Assembly (NCBI RefSeq): GCF_030295975.1
Contig: NZ_AP027364.1
Location: 2,356,001-2,420,000 of the forward strand
From: Thalassotalea atypica
GTDB lineage: Bacteria > Pseudomonadota > Gammaproteobacteria > Enterobacterales > Alteromonadaceae
DNA length: 64,000 nucleotides
Direction: 5' to 3'
Under the pieces are notes generated by a model. The model worked only from the letters and a program-made list of their open reading frames with translations, was not told the DNA's origin and did not search any database. How positions within the stretch are numbered: the first letter of the stretch is position 1; every line of letters begins with the position of its first letter. This document shows positions 46,806 through 57,733 of this stretch, one piece after another. A program made the position numbers and the translations under genes.

Positions 46806-46835
46806 TTGCGTTATGGGGTGACTTGGTGGGATAAT
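46806..46835 (+). promoter_or_regulatory. Candidate rne promoter
   Basis: TTGCGT (46806-46811), an 18-bp spacer and GATAAT (46830-46835). It would give a leader of ~475 nt, in line with the long rne leader of E. coli. Chosen by eye. Confidence 0.45.
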
Positions 46836-46841
46836 GCGGCG

Positions 46842-47316
46842 GTTACAAATTTAAAAAATTAAATGTAACTTTATTGGAGGCTTTTACGCGAATTGTAAGA
46901 GGCGAAATGCGGCTACTTTATTGCGCTTATATAACAGACGTAATAACTGAAATGCCCGTTGTTGAGTTCGGCGCGAGTAACTTGCTGAACAGAAACATAA
47001 ACATTTAGTCCTGCGCAAACAAAGCAAATTATTAAAATAACTGATCGCTACTATCATCCGGTTAAAAATATTAACCTTTATAAAGACAAGCAATCAGTAA
47101 AAGCACAGCACGCTTGCTGAGCACATAAAGAATATAATCGTTAAGAATTATTCTTAACGAAATACGACAATCAGATATATTTAACAGCTTATTAAGTAAC
47201 ATGGCTTAATAAGATTGACACCCGAGAGGCTGACAAGCTGCTGTTACCATTGCAATAGATTGCTTTGTGTTCTAAGCAAATGGTGTGCTGTGACTAAAAA
47301 ATGAGTCACAGAAACT
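46842..47316 (+). promoter_or_regulatory. Structured 5' leader of rne
   Basis: Three exact stem-loops lie in the last ~180 nt: CGTTAAGAAT/ATTCTTAACG (47140-47160), CTTATTAAG/CTTAATAAG (47189-47214) and CTGTGACT/AGTCACAG (47288-47311). The last ends 5 nt before the start codon, with no strong ribosome site. E. coli RNase E cuts its own leader through such hairpins to autoregulate; the same is inferred here. Confidence 0.65.
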
Positions 47317-50280
47317 ATGAAACGTATGTTAATCAATGCTACGCAATCCGAAGAATTACGTGTAGCACTCGTTGATGGTCAACGCCTTTACGATTTAGAT
47401 ATCGAAAGCCCAGGTCATGAACAGAAAAAAGCCAACATTTATAAAGCCAAAATCACGCGTATTGAGCCTTCATTAGAAGCGGCGTTTGTTGATTACGGCG
47501 CTGAACGCCACGGTTTCTTACCAATGAAAGAAATCGCCCGCGAATACTTCCCTGACGGATATAAATTTCAAGGTCGCCCTAACATCAAAGATGTTTTAAA
47601 AGAAGGCCAAGAAGTTATCGTTCAAATTGATAAAGAAGAGCGCGGACAAAAAGGCGCTGCGTTAACTACCTTTATTAGTCTTGCTGGTAGTTATTTAGTA
47701 CTAATGCCAAATAACCCACGAGCAGGCGGTATTTCTCGCCGTATTGAAGGTGATGAGCGCACTCAACTTAAATCATCACTGAATAAATTGAGCCTGCCTA
47801 AAGGTATGGGGTTAATTGTTCGTACTGCTGGTGTAGGGAAAGATTACGAAGAGTTGGAATACGACTTAGACAACCTACTTCGTTTATGGAATGACATTTC
47901 AGAAGGTGCGGCAAGCCGCCCTGCTCCGCTATTAATTCACCAGGAAAGTAACCTAATACTTAGAGCAATACGTGATTACTTGCGTCGTGATATAGGTGAG
48001 GTACTCATCGATCGCCCTAAAATTTACGAGAGCGTTAAAAAACACATTGAAGTAGTACGACCTGATTTTGCAAACAAAGTTAAATTGTATACAAACGATG
48101 TTCCTTTGTTCACTCATTATCAAATTGAAACGCAAATAGAATCAGCGTTTCAACGAGAAGTAAGACTTCCTTCAGGTGGCTCAATTGTTATTGATCCAAC
48201 CGAAGCAATGATCTCTATCGATATCAACTCGGCAAGAGCAACTAAAGGTGGTGACATTGAAGAAACCGCATTTAACACTAACCTTGAAGCAGCAGAAGAA
48301 ATAGCACGCCAATTACGACTGCGTGATGCTGGTGGTTTAGTTGTTATCGACTTTATCGATATGACGCCCGTACGCCATCAACGCGAAGTTGAAAATCGTA
48401 TGCGAGATGCTGTCCATCAAGACAGAGCTCGTATTCAATTAGGTAGAATTTCTCGCTTTGGCTTATTAGAAATGTCACGCCAGCGTTTACGTCCTTCGAT
48501 TGGTGAAACAAGCCAAGGTGTATGCCCTCGTTGTAATGGTACTGGTCAAATTCGCGGCATTGAATCATTAGCCTTATCAATTCTTCGCCTTATGGAAGAA
48601 GAGGCTATTAAAGATAATACTGCGCAAGTACAAGCACAAGTACCTGTGCCTGTGGCAACCTATCTGTTGAATGAAAAGAGACGCAGTGTTTTCCATGTTG
48701 AAAAGCACCATCATGTAAAAGTCTTGATCATTCCTAATCCAAACATGCATACACCGCAATATGAGGTGATACGTGTTCGAAAAGACGAAACAATTGCAGA
48801 AGCTAGTTACGATATTGATGTTAAAGCAGGTGTAATAGAAGAAGCTGTGATGCCTAAATTCAATGCTGAACAAGTAAAACGTGATGAGCCATTGATACAA
48901 GGTATGGCTGCACCAAAACGTTCGGCTGTAGTAAAACAAGATAGTAAAACTCCTAATAAGAAAGCAGAAGCAAAATCGTCTAAGGGTATTGTCGCCGGTT
49001 TCATAGAATGGTTGGGGGGATTATTCAAGGCTGAGGAAGTTGTAGAAGAGAAACCTCAACCTAAAAAACGTCCAAGACATGATAATCAGCAGCGAAATAG
49101 AAAAGGCCGTCAAGGTCAAGGTCAACGCAGAAATGCCCGTCCTGCAAGGGATAAAGAAGCTTCCGTTGAAGAAAAAGATCAAAAACAAGATGGTAAACAA
49201 CGAAATCAGCGCAAACCCGCTCAAGATCGCAATCAAAAGCCAAAGGAAGAGAAAGTAGCGGAAAAAAGGCAGCGTCGTAATAACCGCAAAAAAGTTCGTG
49301 TAAATGATGCAAGAGCAGAGGTAAACACGACTACTGACAAAGTAAACGTTGCTACTCAAAATAAAACAGACAAGGCCGATAAAAAAACAACGAAAGTTGA
49401 TAAGGCTGCGGAAGTTAAGTCTGAAATAATTGACGCAGATAATAACGCGATAGAGTCTAAAGGTGAGCGCACGAGGAACAGACGCTCTCCTCGACACTTA
49501 AGGTCGCATGGTCAACGTCGTCGTAAAAGTAACGACGATAAAGATAATGTTGTTAGTAATGAAGCCATTAACAATACAACTGAAATTAGCGAAGACCCTG
49601 TACAAGCAAGGTACCCTGAAAATCAGGCTGTTGAAAGTAACTCAGTAGAGGTGCAGCAAGATCTACCATTAACATCACAAAGTGTTGTTGAGCAAGCACC
49701 TGTCGAGCAACCTATTTTGACTAATGAAGCCGTTGGCGTTTCAACAGAGCAACAAACTGAGTTGCCTTTGGAAGCTACTGCTACGCCAGTTGAAGCTGCT
49801 AAGCCAGTTGAAGCGACTGAGCCAGTTGAAGCTGCTGAGCCAGTTGAAGCTGCTGAGCCAGTTGAAGCTGCTGAGCCAGTTGAAGCTGCTGAGCCAGTTG
49901 AAGCTGCTGAGCCAGTTGAAGCTGCTGAGCCAGTTGAAGCTGCTGAGCCAATTGAAGCTACTGAGCCAGTTGAAGCTGCTGAGTCAGTTGAAGCGACTGA
50001 GCCAGTTGAAGCGACTGAGCCAGTTGAAGCGACTGAGCCAGTTGAAGCTGCTGAGCCAGTTGAAGCTGCTGAGCCAGCGAAAATGAAAAGCATAGCAACT
50101 AAAATGCAACAATTTCGTGCTTCATCACCTATGGCAAAGCCTGAAACTTCGCATGAAATGAAGATGTTGCCGACAGATTTTATAGCATCAGAAGCTCGAT
50201 TAGCTCATAGCAAATCCGGTCGTAATGCAATAACTGCTGACGCATTAAATAGAAGCAGTGCTGGCCCTACTAAGCCGTAA
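47317..50280 (+). CDS. rne: Ribonuclease E
   Basis: 987 aa endonuclease that starts most mRNA decay and processes rRNA and tRNA. The S1 domain lies at about 37-120, 5' sensor and RNase H-like parts follow, and the DNase I-like catalytic core has Asp302 ([10 protein letters not shown]) and Asp345 (VVIDFIDM). The zinc-link cysteines are Cys403 and Cys406 (CPRCNGTG). The amphipathic membrane anchor [14 protein letters not shown] lies near 560. The C-terminal half is Arg/Lys/Gln-rich, then acidic with 16 copies of a PVEA(A/T)E hexapeptide (residues ~824-919), then a conserved-looking end. The scaffold half is normal in nature, but the repeat is unusual. Confidence 0.97.
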   Translation: MKRMLINATQSEELRVALVDGQRLYDLDIESPGHEQKKANIYKAKITRIEPSLEAAFVDYGAERHGFLPMKEIAREYFPDGYKFQGRPNIKDVLKEGQEVIVQIDKEERGQKGAALTTFISLAGSYLVLMPNNPRAGGISRRIEGDERTQLKSSLNKLSLPKGMGLIVRTAGVGKDYEELEYDLDNLLRLWNDISEGAASRPAPLLIHQESNLILRAIRDYLRRDIGEVLIDRPKIYESVKKHIEVVRPDFANKVKLYTNDVPLFTHYQIETQIESAFQREVRLPSGGSIVIDPTEAMISIDINSARATKGGDIEETAFNTNLEAAEEIARQLRLRDAGGLVVIDFIDMTPVRHQREVENRMRDAVHQDRARIQLGRISRFGLLEMSRQRLRPSIGETSQGVCPRCNGTGQIRGIESLALSILRLMEEEAIKDNTAQVQAQVPVPVATYLLNEKRRSVFHVEKHHHVKVLIIPNPNMHTPQYEVIRVRKDETIAEASYDIDVKAGVIEEAVMPKFNAEQVKRDEPLIQGMAAPKRSAVVKQDSKTPNKKAEAKSSKGIVAGFIEWLGGLFKAEEVVEEKPQPKKRPRHDNQQRNRKGRQGQGQRRNARPARDKEASVEEKDQKQDGKQRNQRKPAQDRNQKPKEEKVAEKRQRRNNRKKVRVNDARAEVNTTTDKVNVATQNKTDKADKKTTKVDKAAEVKSEIIDADNNAIESKGERTRNRRSPRHLRSHGQRRRKSNDDKDNVVSNEAINNTTEISEDPVQARYPENQAVESNSVEVQQDLPLTSQSVVEQAPVEQPILTNEAVGVSTEQQTELPLEATATPVEAAKPVEATEPVEAAEPVEAAEPVEAAEPVEAAEPVEAAEPVEAAEPVEAAEPIEATEPVEAAESVEATEPVEATEPVEATEPVEAAEPVEAAEPAKMKSIATKMQQFRASSPMAKPETSHEMKMLPTDFIASEARLAHSKSGRNAITADALNRSSAGPTKP
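49786..50073 (+). repeat. 16 x 18-nt tandem repeat in rne
   Basis: Unit CCAGTTGAAGCTGCTGAG coding PVEAAE, with variants [18 protein letters not shown] and SVEATE. Seven adjacent copies are identical at DNA level, so copy number may vary by slippage without shifting frame. Confidence 0.97.
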
Positions 50281-50304
50281 TTACGATATCAGTTTACAGG
50301 AATA

Positions 50305-50340
50305 AAAAAAGCCACCAAGTGCATACTTGGTGGCTTTTTT
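50305..50340 (+). terminator. rne terminator
   Basis: Perfect 16-bp arms A6GCCACCAAGT/ACTTGGTGGCT6 with a GCAT loop, 24 bp after the rne stop. The symmetric A/T tracts may also end the comEA transcript coming the other way. Confidence 0.93.
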
Positions 50341-50396
50341 ATTAATAATTCAATTTATCTCTAAGCCACTTTTTAACGAATAAAAAGTTAGCTTGA

Positions 50397-50696
50397 TTAA
50401 ATAGACAGTTGGGCAAGATTATCCGCCAATACTTTGTCACCAATTCCTTTTACTTTTAGTAAATCTTCTAATGAGCTAAAGTGCCCATTTAACTTGCGAT
50501 AGTTCACTATCGCGTTAGCTTTTACTTCACCAATGCCTTTAAGTTGCGATAACTCTTCGACTCCAGCTTGATTAACATTAATAGTTAACATATGTTTTTG
50601 CACATTTGCAGAATCGACTGTTTCAGCCATGCTATACGCAGAAGTTGTAGCTAATAAAGAAAGCGCTAATAACGCCATAGATATGATTTTTTTCAT
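50397..50696 (-). CDS. ComEA-family helix-hairpin-helix protein
   Basis: 99 aa. A signal peptide (to about YSMA, residue 24) is followed by a tandem helix-hairpin-helix DNA-binding domain (LSQLKGIGEVKANAIV and LLKVKGIGDKVLADN). Homologues bind incoming DNA in the periplasm during natural transformation. Standalone ComEA-like proteins are common in this order, so competence is possible but not shown. Convergent with rne. Confidence 0.88.
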   Translation of the reverse strand: MKKIISMALLALSLLATTSAYSMAETVDSANVQKHMLTINVNQAGVEELSQLKGIGEVKANAIVNYRKLNGHFSSLEDLLKVKGIGDKVLADNLAQLSI

Positions 50697-50726
50697 AAGT
50701 CATCCTTGTAAAACTTTTCCATTAAA

Positions 50727-50755
50727 AAAGCAGTCATAACCATTATGACTGCTTT
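50727..50755 (-). terminator. pyrF terminator
   Basis: Perfect 13-bp arms AAAGCAGTCATAA/TTATGACTGCTTT with a 3-nt loop and a minus-strand T-run, 50 bp beyond the pyrF stop. Confidence 0.88.
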
Positions 50756-50804
50756 AACAATTAGACTTAACTTTTGAGTTTGTCAAAAAAATAATTAATT
50801 ATTT

Positions 50805-51500
50805 TTAACTAAGTGACTGATTAATTTGCTGTAAAACATAGCTAGGATCCGATGATTGCGTTATCGGACGACCAATAACTAGATAATCAACACCTACCTC
50901 AATAGCCTGCTCGGGCGTCATAATGCGCTTTTGATCATCTGAAGACACCCCTTTAGGGCGAATACCTGGTGTTATTAGTTTAAAATCATCACCAAAGGTT
51001 TCTTTTAAGCTCTCCGCTTCCCACGCTGAACAAACAACACCGTCAAGTCCAGCATTTTGTGCAAGTGTTGCTAAAGCATCCACCTGCTCTGCTGGAGATT
51101 TTTCAATACCTAAGCCAGCTAAGTCATCTTCGCCCATACTTGTTAGTACAGTTACCGCAATAAGTAGTGGTGCTTTATCGCCGTAAGCAGATAGTGCTTC
51201 TTTAGCTTTAATCATCATTTGCGTCCCGCCCGAGGCATGAACATTAACCATCCATACTCCTAGCTCTGCAGCCGCAGTAACGGCCTTTGCCACCGTATTA
51301 GGAATATCATGAAACTTTAAGTCGAGAAAAACATCGAACCCACGATTAACCAGCTCTTTGACAAATGCAGGACCAAAATAGGTAAACATTTCTTTGCCCA
51401 CTTTTAATCTACAATCACTTGGCTGAATTTTATCAACAAAAGCAAGAGCGTCAGCTTGGTTATCAAAATCTAATGCCACAACAACTTTGGCTTCATTCAT
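50805..51500 (-). CDS. pyrF: Orotidine-5'-phosphate decarboxylase
   Basis: 231 aa. Last step of UMP synthesis. Catalytic Asp60, Lys62 and Asp65 are in [10 protein letters not shown]; the phosphate-binding end is [12 protein letters not shown]. The length is typical. lapB lies upstream with a 207-bp gap that can form alternative hairpins. It is the second pyrimidine gene in the window besides pyrD, but the two are unlinked. Confidence 0.97.
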   Translation of the reverse strand: MNEAKVVVALDFDNQADALAFVDKIQPSDCRLKVGKEMFTYFGPAFVKELVNRGFDVFLDLKFHDIPNTVAKAVTAAAELGVWMVNVHASGGTQMMIKAKEALSAYGDKAPLLIAVTVLTSMGEDDLAGLGIEKSPAEQVDALATLAQNAGLDGVVCSAWEAESLKETFGDDFKLITPGIRPKGVSSDDQKRIMTPEQAIEVGVDYLVIGRPITQSSDPSYVLQQINQSLS

Positions 51501-51639
51501 AGAGGATTCCTTTGAGTCTGTAGGAAAAATTTCCCGTATTATACAGCGAAAATCCAGATAAATTTAGCAATAAGAAAATTTTAATTGAATGCAAAAATAA
51601 TTATCGTTTGGAAGTTGAAGCCGAGAATAAATGAATAAA

Positions 51640-51701
51640 GTGCATCTTAATCAAAATAACTTGTCTCATGATAACTTTAAGATGTAGCTTGATTAGTGCA
51701 C
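51640..51701 (-). promoter_or_regulatory. Alternative stem-loops between lapB and pyrF
   Basis: A 15-nt segment at 51640 (core CATCTTAA, then ATCAA) can pair with TTAAGATG (51677-51684) or, imperfectly, with TTGATTAGTGCAC (51689-51701). The two pairings exclude each other. This could be a weak terminator or an attenuator. No regulator is evident. Confidence 0.35.
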
Positions 51702-51707
51702 CTAAAT

Positions 51708-52877
51708 TTATTCGCCTTCTAGTCCACGAACAGGTTTTAGTTGTTCCCAATCATGACATGAAGGACAAGCCCAATAATGAGTAGAACTATTGAAACCACA
51801 AGTTCTACAGCTATATCTCGGGCGCATATTAATATAAGCCGATATGAGCTCCTTGATGACATCTAAGCTTTCATTTTGATGCTGAGAAGCAACATCATTC
51901 ATTTGGAGCTTAATAAAGTGCTTAAACCCTCTTATGGTTGGCCTTCGTTTCAGGGCTGAAAGTAGAAACTCGTGTGCTTTTTGTTGTCCGTGTTTAGTAG
52001 AGATATATTCCAAATACTTGATTAAAGCTGAAGTACTGCCCGTTTCATCATACACTTTAGAAATAAACTTGAAATATTCGGGCTCTGCATCGATTTGAGC
52101 ATAACAGTGATGCATTTTTTCTATTACGTCTGGGAAGAACTCTTTGTCTTGCTCATAAATATCTTGATAACATTTACATGCTTCATCATATTGCTGATGA
52201 CCTTCATAAACAGACGCTAGCAACCAATTAGCACGACAAGAATTTGGGTCAAACAGTAATGCATTTTCCAACAATTCAACAACTTGAATAAACTCCCCCT
52301 GCTCATCAGCAATCGTTGCTAGTTCACAATAAAAATTTGCTAGCTCATGCAGTAATTTTTTATCTTTACTTTTGATGATCGATTTTTTAAGCGCAATGCC
52401 TTGATTCCAATCTTTCGTAGATTGGTATATTTGCATAAGTGCTTTGTGAGATTTTAATCCATATTCTTTTGTTTTAAGCAGTTTATAAAACATTTTCTCT
52501 GCCCGGTCGTAAAGGCCTGCACTCAAAAAATCTTTTGCTAATTCAAATACAGCTTGTCGCTTCGCTTTTGTCGGGAGATTGCCGTGACGCACTAGGTGTT
52601 CGTGAACCTTTAATGCTCTATCAAGCTCTCCTCTGCGCCTAAAAAGGTTAGCCATGGCAAAGTGCGCTTCTACTGTATCATCTTCAACCTTTAACGCCTC
52701 AATAAGATAATCTATCGCTTTATCTTGCTGGTTTGACAATAAGTAATTTAGCCCAGTAGAGTATTTAATTGACAGATCTTGCGTTGCTGTTTGATCTTTT
52801 TGCTTGATACTATTTCGTCCCATGAACCAGCCATAGCCCATTGCCACAGGTAACAGTAAAAATAACAGCTCTAACAT
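51708..52877 (-). CDS. lapB: Lipopolysaccharide assembly protein LapB
   Basis: 389 aa. One N-terminal membrane helix (residues 2-20), about nine TPR helices pairs, then a C-terminal rubredoxin-type metal site with CRTC and CPSC. In E. coli LapB (YciM) guides FtsH to LpxC and so balances LPS with phospholipid. Precedes pyrF and follows lapA, as in E. coli. Confidence 0.96.
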   Translation of the reverse strand: MLELLFLLLPVAMGYGWFMGRNSIKQKDQTATQDLSIKYSTGLNYLLSNQQDKAIDYLIEALKVEDDTVEAHFAMANLFRRRGELDRALKVHEHLVRHGNLPTKAKRQAVFELAKDFLSAGLYDRAEKMFYKLLKTKEYGLKSHKALMQIYQSTKDWNQGIALKKSIIKSKDKKLLHELANFYCELATIADEQGEFIQVVELLENALLFDPNSCRANWLLASVYEGHQQYDEACKCYQDIYEQDKEFFPDVIEKMHHCYAQIDAEPEYFKFISKVYDETGSTSALIKYLEYISTKHGQQKAHEFLLSALKRRPTIRGFKHFIKLQMNDVASQHQNESLDVIKELISAYINMRPRYSCRTCGFNSSTHYWACPSCHDWEQLKPVRGLEGE

Positions 52878-52892
52878 ATGAAAATTTAAACC

Positions 52893-53129
52893 TTATTTTG
52901 TGTCTGTAGAAGACTTTCGTCTAAATGGCTTTATCAGTTTCCACAATAAAATAGTCAATAAACCAAGGAAAAATCCTAATGTTGTGAAAACACTTACCGC
53001 CATAGCGACAGGTATATTCGCTTTAGCGACAATATAGTTAATCGTAATTAGTTGATCATTTTGACTACCAAAAATAAACGCTATGGTTAAGAGTACAAAA
53101 ACAAAAAACAAAGTAAAATAGAGCTTCAC
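52893..53129 (-). CDS. lapA: Lipopolysaccharide assembly protein LapA
   Basis: 78 aa with two membrane helices (approx. 3-20 and 42-63) and a basic tail. Start is GTG at 53129 with GAGGA upstream. The partner of LapB; 15 bp separate them. Confidence 0.92.
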   Translation of the reverse strand: MKLYFTLFFVFVLLTIAFIFGSQNDQLITINYIVAKANIPVAMAVSVFTTLGFFLGLLTILLWKLIKPFRRKSSTDTK

Positions 53130-53282
53130 AATAATTCCTCTAAAATCGTTTTACACAAATTCACTATAGAAATAACGTCTGCAATAGCATGCCAATGCAG
53201 TTAAGTTCAGGAGTATAAAATAGCATTAATCTTAAGTGAAAACATTGTCTTATTTTTTACATATATTTATGACGACATAAAA

Positions 53283-53312
53283 AAAACGGCATGCTAAAAA
53301 GCATGCCGTTTT
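53283..53312 (-). terminator. ihfB terminator
   Basis: Perfect 12-bp arms AAAACGGCATGC/GCATGCCGTTTT, 6-nt loop and T8 on the minus strand. Ends the rpsA-ihfB transcript before lapA. Confidence 0.93.
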
Positions 53313-53327
53313 ATCAATCAATTTGCA

Positions 53328-53615
53328 TTACGCTATCGAAAGATTAACTCTTTCACGTAACTCTTTTCCTGGCTTAAAGTGTGGTACATATTTACCAGTA
53401 AGCTCTACAGCCTCACCCGTTTTTGGGTTACGGCCTGTACGTGGTGCTCTAAAATGTAGAGAAAAACTACCAAAACCTCGAATTTCAATACGCTCACCTT
53501 TAGACAAGGATTGCGCCATCATTTCTAAAATTTCTTTTATCGCAACTTCAACTTCTTTAGCAGAAAGATGAGATAAACTTTCCGTTAATTTTTCAATGAG
53601 TTCTGACTTGGTCAT
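53328..53615 (-). CDS. ihfB: Integration host factor subunit beta
   Basis: 95 aa DNA-bending protein of the HU/IHF family. [22 protein letters not shown] contains the minor-groove arm with the intercalating Pro. The start at ATG 53615 ([10 protein letters not shown]) has GGAGG 4 nt upstream; the longer frame to 53642 is not supported. Follows rpsA, as in E. coli. Confidence 0.97.
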   Translation of the reverse strand: MTKSELIEKLTESLSHLSAKEVEVAIKEILEMMAQSLSKGERIEIRGFGSFSLHFRAPRTGRNPKTGEAVELTGKYVPHFKPGKELRERVNLSIA

Positions 53616-53704
53616 TAGACCTCCAGTTTCATTAAGCTTCACGCCTATCGAGTTTACAATTGAGGAGAATTTTGACCTTCTCCTCTCCTTATGCCACTAA
53701 AGAA

Positions 53705-55372
53705 TTAACCTTTAGCGTTTTTAAATGCTTCTGCCATAGCGTTAGCGAAACCGCCTTCATCAGTAGTTTGATTCAGGTTGTCCATTGCTTGACGTTCTTC
53801 AGCTTGATCTTTCGCTTTGATAGAAAGGCTGATAGTACGGTTCTTACGGTCAACACCAACAAACTTAGTTTCAACTGCATCACCAACAGATAACACTGTA
53901 GTTGCATCTTCAACACGCTCAACAGAGATGTCAGCTACACGTAGGTAACCTTCAACGCCTTCAGCTAATTCAATTTTAGCGCCTTTCGCATCTACTTCAA
54001 CAACTTTACCATTAACAATAGCACCTTTTTTGTTGTCTGTCAGATACTGATTGAATGGGTCATCTTCAGCTTGTTTAACACCAAGAGAAATACGTTCACG
54101 CTCAGGGTCAACTTGCAATACAACAGCAGTGATTTCATCACCTTTCTTGTATTCACGAACCACTTCTTCGCCGCCATTCCAAGAAATGTCAGATAAGTGA
54201 ACAAGACCGTCGATGCCACCGTCAAGACCGATGAAGATACCGAAGTCAGTGATTGACTTGATCTTACCGCTAACTTTATCACCTTTGTTGAAGTTCTTAG
54301 CAAACTCTTCCCATGGGTTCGGGATACATTGCTTAAGACCTAAAGAAATACGACGACGTTCTTCATCAATTTCAAGTACTAATACTTCAACAGTATCACC
54401 TAAGTTAACAACTTTAGATGGGTGGATGTTCTTATTAGTCCAATCCATTTCAGAAACGTGAACTAAGCCTTCAACACCTTCTTGGATCTCAACGAAACAA
54501 CCGTAGTCTGTTAGGTTAGTTACGCGACCAGAAAGTTTAGAACCTTCTGGGTAACGGTTAGCAATTGCTACCCATGGATCTTCACCTAACTGCTTCATAC
54601 CTAATGAAACACGTGTACGTTCACGGTCAAACTTAAGTACTTTAACTTGGATTTCATCGCCAACATTAACTATTTCACTTGGGTGTTTAACACGCTTCCA
54701 AGCCATATCAGTAATGTGTAATAGACCGTCGATGCCGCCTAAATCAACGAATGCACCGTAGTCAGTAAGGTTCTTAACGATACCTTTAACTTCTTGGCCT
54801 TCTTGTAATGATTCAAGTAATTCATCACGTTCTACGCTGCTTTCAGATTCGATAACAGCACGACGAGAAACAACAACGTTATTACGCTTTTGGTCAAGCT
54901 TAATAACTTTGAATTCTAAATCTTTGCCTTCTAGATGCGCAGTATCGCGTACTGGACGAACATCTACTAATGAACCAGGCAAGAATGCACGGATGTTGCT
55001 CACTTCAACAGTGAAACCACCCTTAACTTTACCGTTGATAACACCGATAACAGTTTCTTTTTCTTCGTAAGCTTTTTCAAGCACTTGCCAAGCTTCGTGG
55101 CGTTTTGCTTTTTCACGAGAAAGTACAGTTTCACCGAAACCGTCATCCGTAGCGTCTAATGCTACATCAATTTGGTCACCCACATTGATTTCTACTTCAC
55201 CAGCAGTGTTTTTAAACTGGTCAATAGAGATTACAGATTCAGATTTTAGGCCAGCATCTACAATAACGTTGTCTTTTTCAATTTTAACAACTGTACCTTT
55301 GATGATTGAACCAGGACGTGTTTCGATTTCTTTTAAGCTTTCTTCAAAAAGCTGTGCAAAATTTTCAGTCAT
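53705..55372 (-). CDS. rpsA: 30S ribosomal protein S1
   Basis: 555 aa with six S1 repeats, the last four carrying the RNA-binding pattern ([18 protein letters not shown] type). Required for initiation on most mRNAs. Length equals E. coli S1 (557). Preceded by cmk across a 96-bp gap. Expressed at high level, so its own promoter is expected in that gap; not located. Confidence 0.97.
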   Translation of the reverse strand: MTENFAQLFEESLKEIETRPGSIIKGTVVKIEKDNVIVDAGLKSESVISIDQFKNTAGEVEINVGDQIDVALDATDDGFGETVLSREKAKRHEAWQVLEKAYEEKETVIGVINGKVKGGFTVEVSNIRAFLPGSLVDVRPVRDTAHLEGKDLEFKVIKLDQKRNNVVVSRRAVIESESSVERDELLESLQEGQEVKGIVKNLTDYGAFVDLGGIDGLLHITDMAWKRVKHPSEIVNVGDEIQVKVLKFDRERTRVSLGMKQLGEDPWVAIANRYPEGSKLSGRVTNLTDYGCFVEIQEGVEGLVHVSEMDWTNKNIHPSKVVNLGDTVEVLVLEIDEERRRISLGLKQCIPNPWEEFAKNFNKGDKVSGKIKSITDFGIFIGLDGGIDGLVHLSDISWNGGEEVVREYKKGDEITAVVLQVDPERERISLGVKQAEDDPFNQYLTDNKKGAIVNGKVVEVDAKGAKIELAEGVEGYLRVADISVERVEDATTVLSVGDAVETKFVGVDRKNRTISLSIKAKDQAEERQAMDNLNQTTDEGGFANAMAEAFKNAKG

Positions 55373-55468
55373 AACTTTGTTTATGAACTCATTTGATTAA
55401 TCCAATCAACTTACATGTTTCATGGGGTTGTTAATGTGACTTAATACATCCATATATCAAGTTTATTT

Positions 55469-56155
55469 TTAATTTGCGTTTAATTTTTCATTCGTAAATG
55501 AAAGCACTTTACTGACCACCTCTTCAATAGAAAGTTCAGTAGAATCAACAATTAACGCGCCCTCTGCAGGTACAAGCGGAGCCACTTCTCGGCTACTATC
55601 TCGCTCATCCCGTTGACGTATGTCATCCAAAAGGCGCCCGATTTTAACATCAAACCCTTTCGCTTTCAACTGTTCAAATCTTCGTCTTGCGCGTTCTTCT
55701 GCACTAGCGGTAAGAAATACTTTAACCGGAGCACTGGTAAAAACCACTGTTCCCATATCTCTTCCATCTGCAACTAGGCCTGGCGCTAGCTTAAACGCAC
55801 GTTGGCGTCTTAATAATGCTTCACGAATCCTGGGGAATGCTGCGACTTTAGACGCCAAAGCGCCAACTTCTTCAGTACGAATCGTATCGGTTACATCTTC
55901 ACCCTCAAGGATCACTTTACTTTGACCATCTGACGTAATTTCAAATTGCACATCTAAGTGGGCTGCAATTGGTATTAACGGTTCTTCTTCAGATACTTCG
56001 ATATTATGGTGTAGAATTGCTACCGCTAAAACACGATAAATTGCACCACTGTCTAATAATTGCCAGCCTAAATTCTCAGCAACTAAACGTGATACAGTGC
56101 CTTTTCCTGCGCCACTGGGGCCATCAATAGTTATTACTGGAATGCATTCCTGCAT
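55469..56155 (-). CDS. cmk: Cytidylate kinase
   Basis: 228 aa. Phosphorylates CMP and dCMP. P-loop GPSGAGKGT at 12-20, CMP-binding region near 100-130 ([12 protein letters not shown]) and LID arginines ([16 protein letters not shown]). Order cmk-rpsA is conserved. Confidence 0.96.
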   Translation of the reverse strand: MQECIPVITIDGPSGAGKGTVSRLVAENLGWQLLDSGAIYRVLAVAILHHNIEVSEEEPLIPIAAHLDVQFEITSDGQSKVILEGEDVTDTIRTEEVGALASKVAAFPRIREALLRRQRAFKLAPGLVADGRDMGTVVFTSAPVKVFLTASAEERARRRFEQLKAKGFDVKIGRLLDDIRQRDERDSSREVAPLVPAEGALIVDSTELSIEEVVSKVLSFTNEKLNAN

Positions 56156-56289
56156 ACATTTTTCTCCTAATGTCGCAAATCGGCGGCATTATACGGTAAT
56201 TATTTTTCAAAATCGCCTAAAAACTATTTTTGTAACAATTAGACAACATTTGAATTTTACATGAACACTTGGTATATCGGTTCAAAGTG

Positions 56290-56367
56290 CCTAGGACGCT
56301 ATCTATTTTTAACTTTTTCGTCAAAATAGTAACTGCTTTGTTCCATTTTATAGTTACACGTCCTAGG
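56290..56367. repeat. Inverted CCTAGGACG pair between aroA and cmk
   Basis: CCTAGGACG at 56290-56298 and its exact inverse CGTCCTAGG at 56359-56367, 60 nt apart, in the 224-bp gap. CTAG-containing sequences are rare in such genomes, which makes a paired occurrence notable. It could fold into an RNA hairpin or bind a protein. Confidence 0.45.
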
Positions 56368-56379
56368 TGTTAAAATGGC

Positions 56380-57660
56380 TTAATTGGACACTTGTTCCAA
56401 TTTTTCAAAATAATCGGGGAATGTTTTCGCCGTGCACTTAGGATCATTAATGGTAACGGCGGTATCACTGAGTGCAACTAGTGAAAAACACATGGCCACG
56501 CGATGATCGTTATATGTATCAATCGCTGCATGCACCAATGACTTAGGCGGTGTTATAGAAATATAGTCTTCCCCTTCCTCAACAATCGCACCAACTTTCC
56601 TGAGTTCTGTCGCCATTGCCGTTAATCGATCGGTTTCTTTTACACGCCAATTATAAATATTGCGAATGCTAGTTGTCCCTTTAGCGAAAAGCGCCGTGGT
56701 AGCGATAGTCATCGCAGCATCAGGTATATGGTTCATGTCCATATCAACAGCTGTTAAAGCTCTACCGACAACAGTAATTGATTCATCATTCCAATTCACT
56801 TGTGCGCCCATTTTTTCAAGCACATCAGCAAAGTGTTTATCACCCTGTACGCTTAGTCTGCCTACACCGTGAACCGTAATTTCACCACCTTTGATAGCGC
56901 CTGCTGCCAAGAAGTAAGACGCGGAAGAAGCATCACCTTCCACCATATATCTTTCTACAGCTTGGTAAGTTTGGTTACCTTTTACAATAAATGATTGATA
57001 GTTATTGTTTATAACCTTAACGCCAAACCTAGACATGATATCGAGCGTGATATCAATGTAAGGCTTTGACACCAATTCACCTTCAATTTCAATTTCTGTA
57101 TTGCTTTCCAGCAATGGCGTAACCATTAAAATAGCGGTCAAGAATTGACTGGAAATTGAACCATCAATAGTCACCTTTTCACCGCTAAGCTTGTGGCCTG
57201 TAATTTTTACAGGGGGGTAATCGGTATTTTCAAGATATTCAATATTTGCGTTCAATTGTACTAATGCATTAACCAAGTGACCGATAGGCCTTTCCTTCAT
57301 TCTTGGTTCACCGGTAAGTATAAACTCTCCTGAGCTGGCAGCTAATGCAGCACACAACGGACGCATCGCTGTACCTGCATTACCTAGATACAACTCTATT
57401 TGCTTATCTGTTTTGAAGAAGCCGTTATTGCCAATAACCGTACATTCGGTGCCACAATCACTTAATGTATAATTAACACCTAAACTGGTTAAGGCTTTAA
57501 GCATGTGATTAATATCATCGCTTACCAATAGATTAGTAATTTTAGTGGTGCCATTTGCTAATGCCGCAATTAATAAAGCACGGTTAGAGAGACTTTTTGA
57601 GCCTGGTAAAAATACTTCACCGTTAATTCTATTAATCGGTTGTAAAGTTAACTGTTCCAC
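56380..57660 (-). CDS. aroA: 3-phosphoshikimate 1-carboxyvinyltransferase
   Basis: 426 aa EPSP synthase of the shikimate pathway. [13 protein letters not shown] near 20, [15 protein letters not shown] near 92, and [11 protein letters not shown] near 120 hold the phosphoenolpyruvate and shikimate-3-phosphate residues. [10 protein letters not shown] is of the glyphosate-sensitive class I type. Start is GTG at 57660 with GGGAGG upstream. Confidence 0.96.
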   Translation of the reverse strand: MEQLTLQPINRINGEVFLPGSKSLSNRALLIAALANGTTKITNLLVSDDINHMLKALTSLGVNYTLSDCGTECTVIGNNGFFKTDKQIELYLGNAGTAMRPLCAALAASSGEFILTGEPRMKERPIGHLVNALVQLNANIEYLENTDYPPVKITGHKLSGEKVTIDGSISSQFLTAILMVTPLLESNTEIEIEGELVSKPYIDITLDIMSRFGVKVINNNYQSFIVKGNQTYQAVERYMVEGDASSASYFLAAGAIKGGEITVHGVGRLSVQGDKHFADVLEKMGAQVNWNDESITVVGRALTAVDMDMNHIPDAAMTIATTALFAKGTTSIRNIYNWRVKETDRLTAMATELRKVGAIVEEGEDYISITPPKSLVHAAIDTYNDHRVAMCFSLVALSDTAVTINDPKCTAKTFPDYFEKLEQVSN

Positions 57661-57733
57661 TTTATTTAACCTCCCACATTAATTCTATCGTCATCTTCAA
57701 TGGTGACATGATTATTTCCCTCTCTAATTTTTA

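Noticed and set aside
48577-49497. Several long minus-strand frames inside rne
   Set aside because: They are hydrophobic shadows of the Lys/Arg/Glu-rich coding strand, with no start signals.
49724-50086. Plus-strand 120-aa LSQLK repeat frame in rne
   Set aside because: An out-of-frame reading of the same tandem repeat; rne itself is clearly the coding frame.
49623-50093. Antisense 156-aa AST-rich frame opposite rne
   Set aside because: Product of the 18-nt repeat read backwards; repeats with a unit divisible by three keep all frames open.
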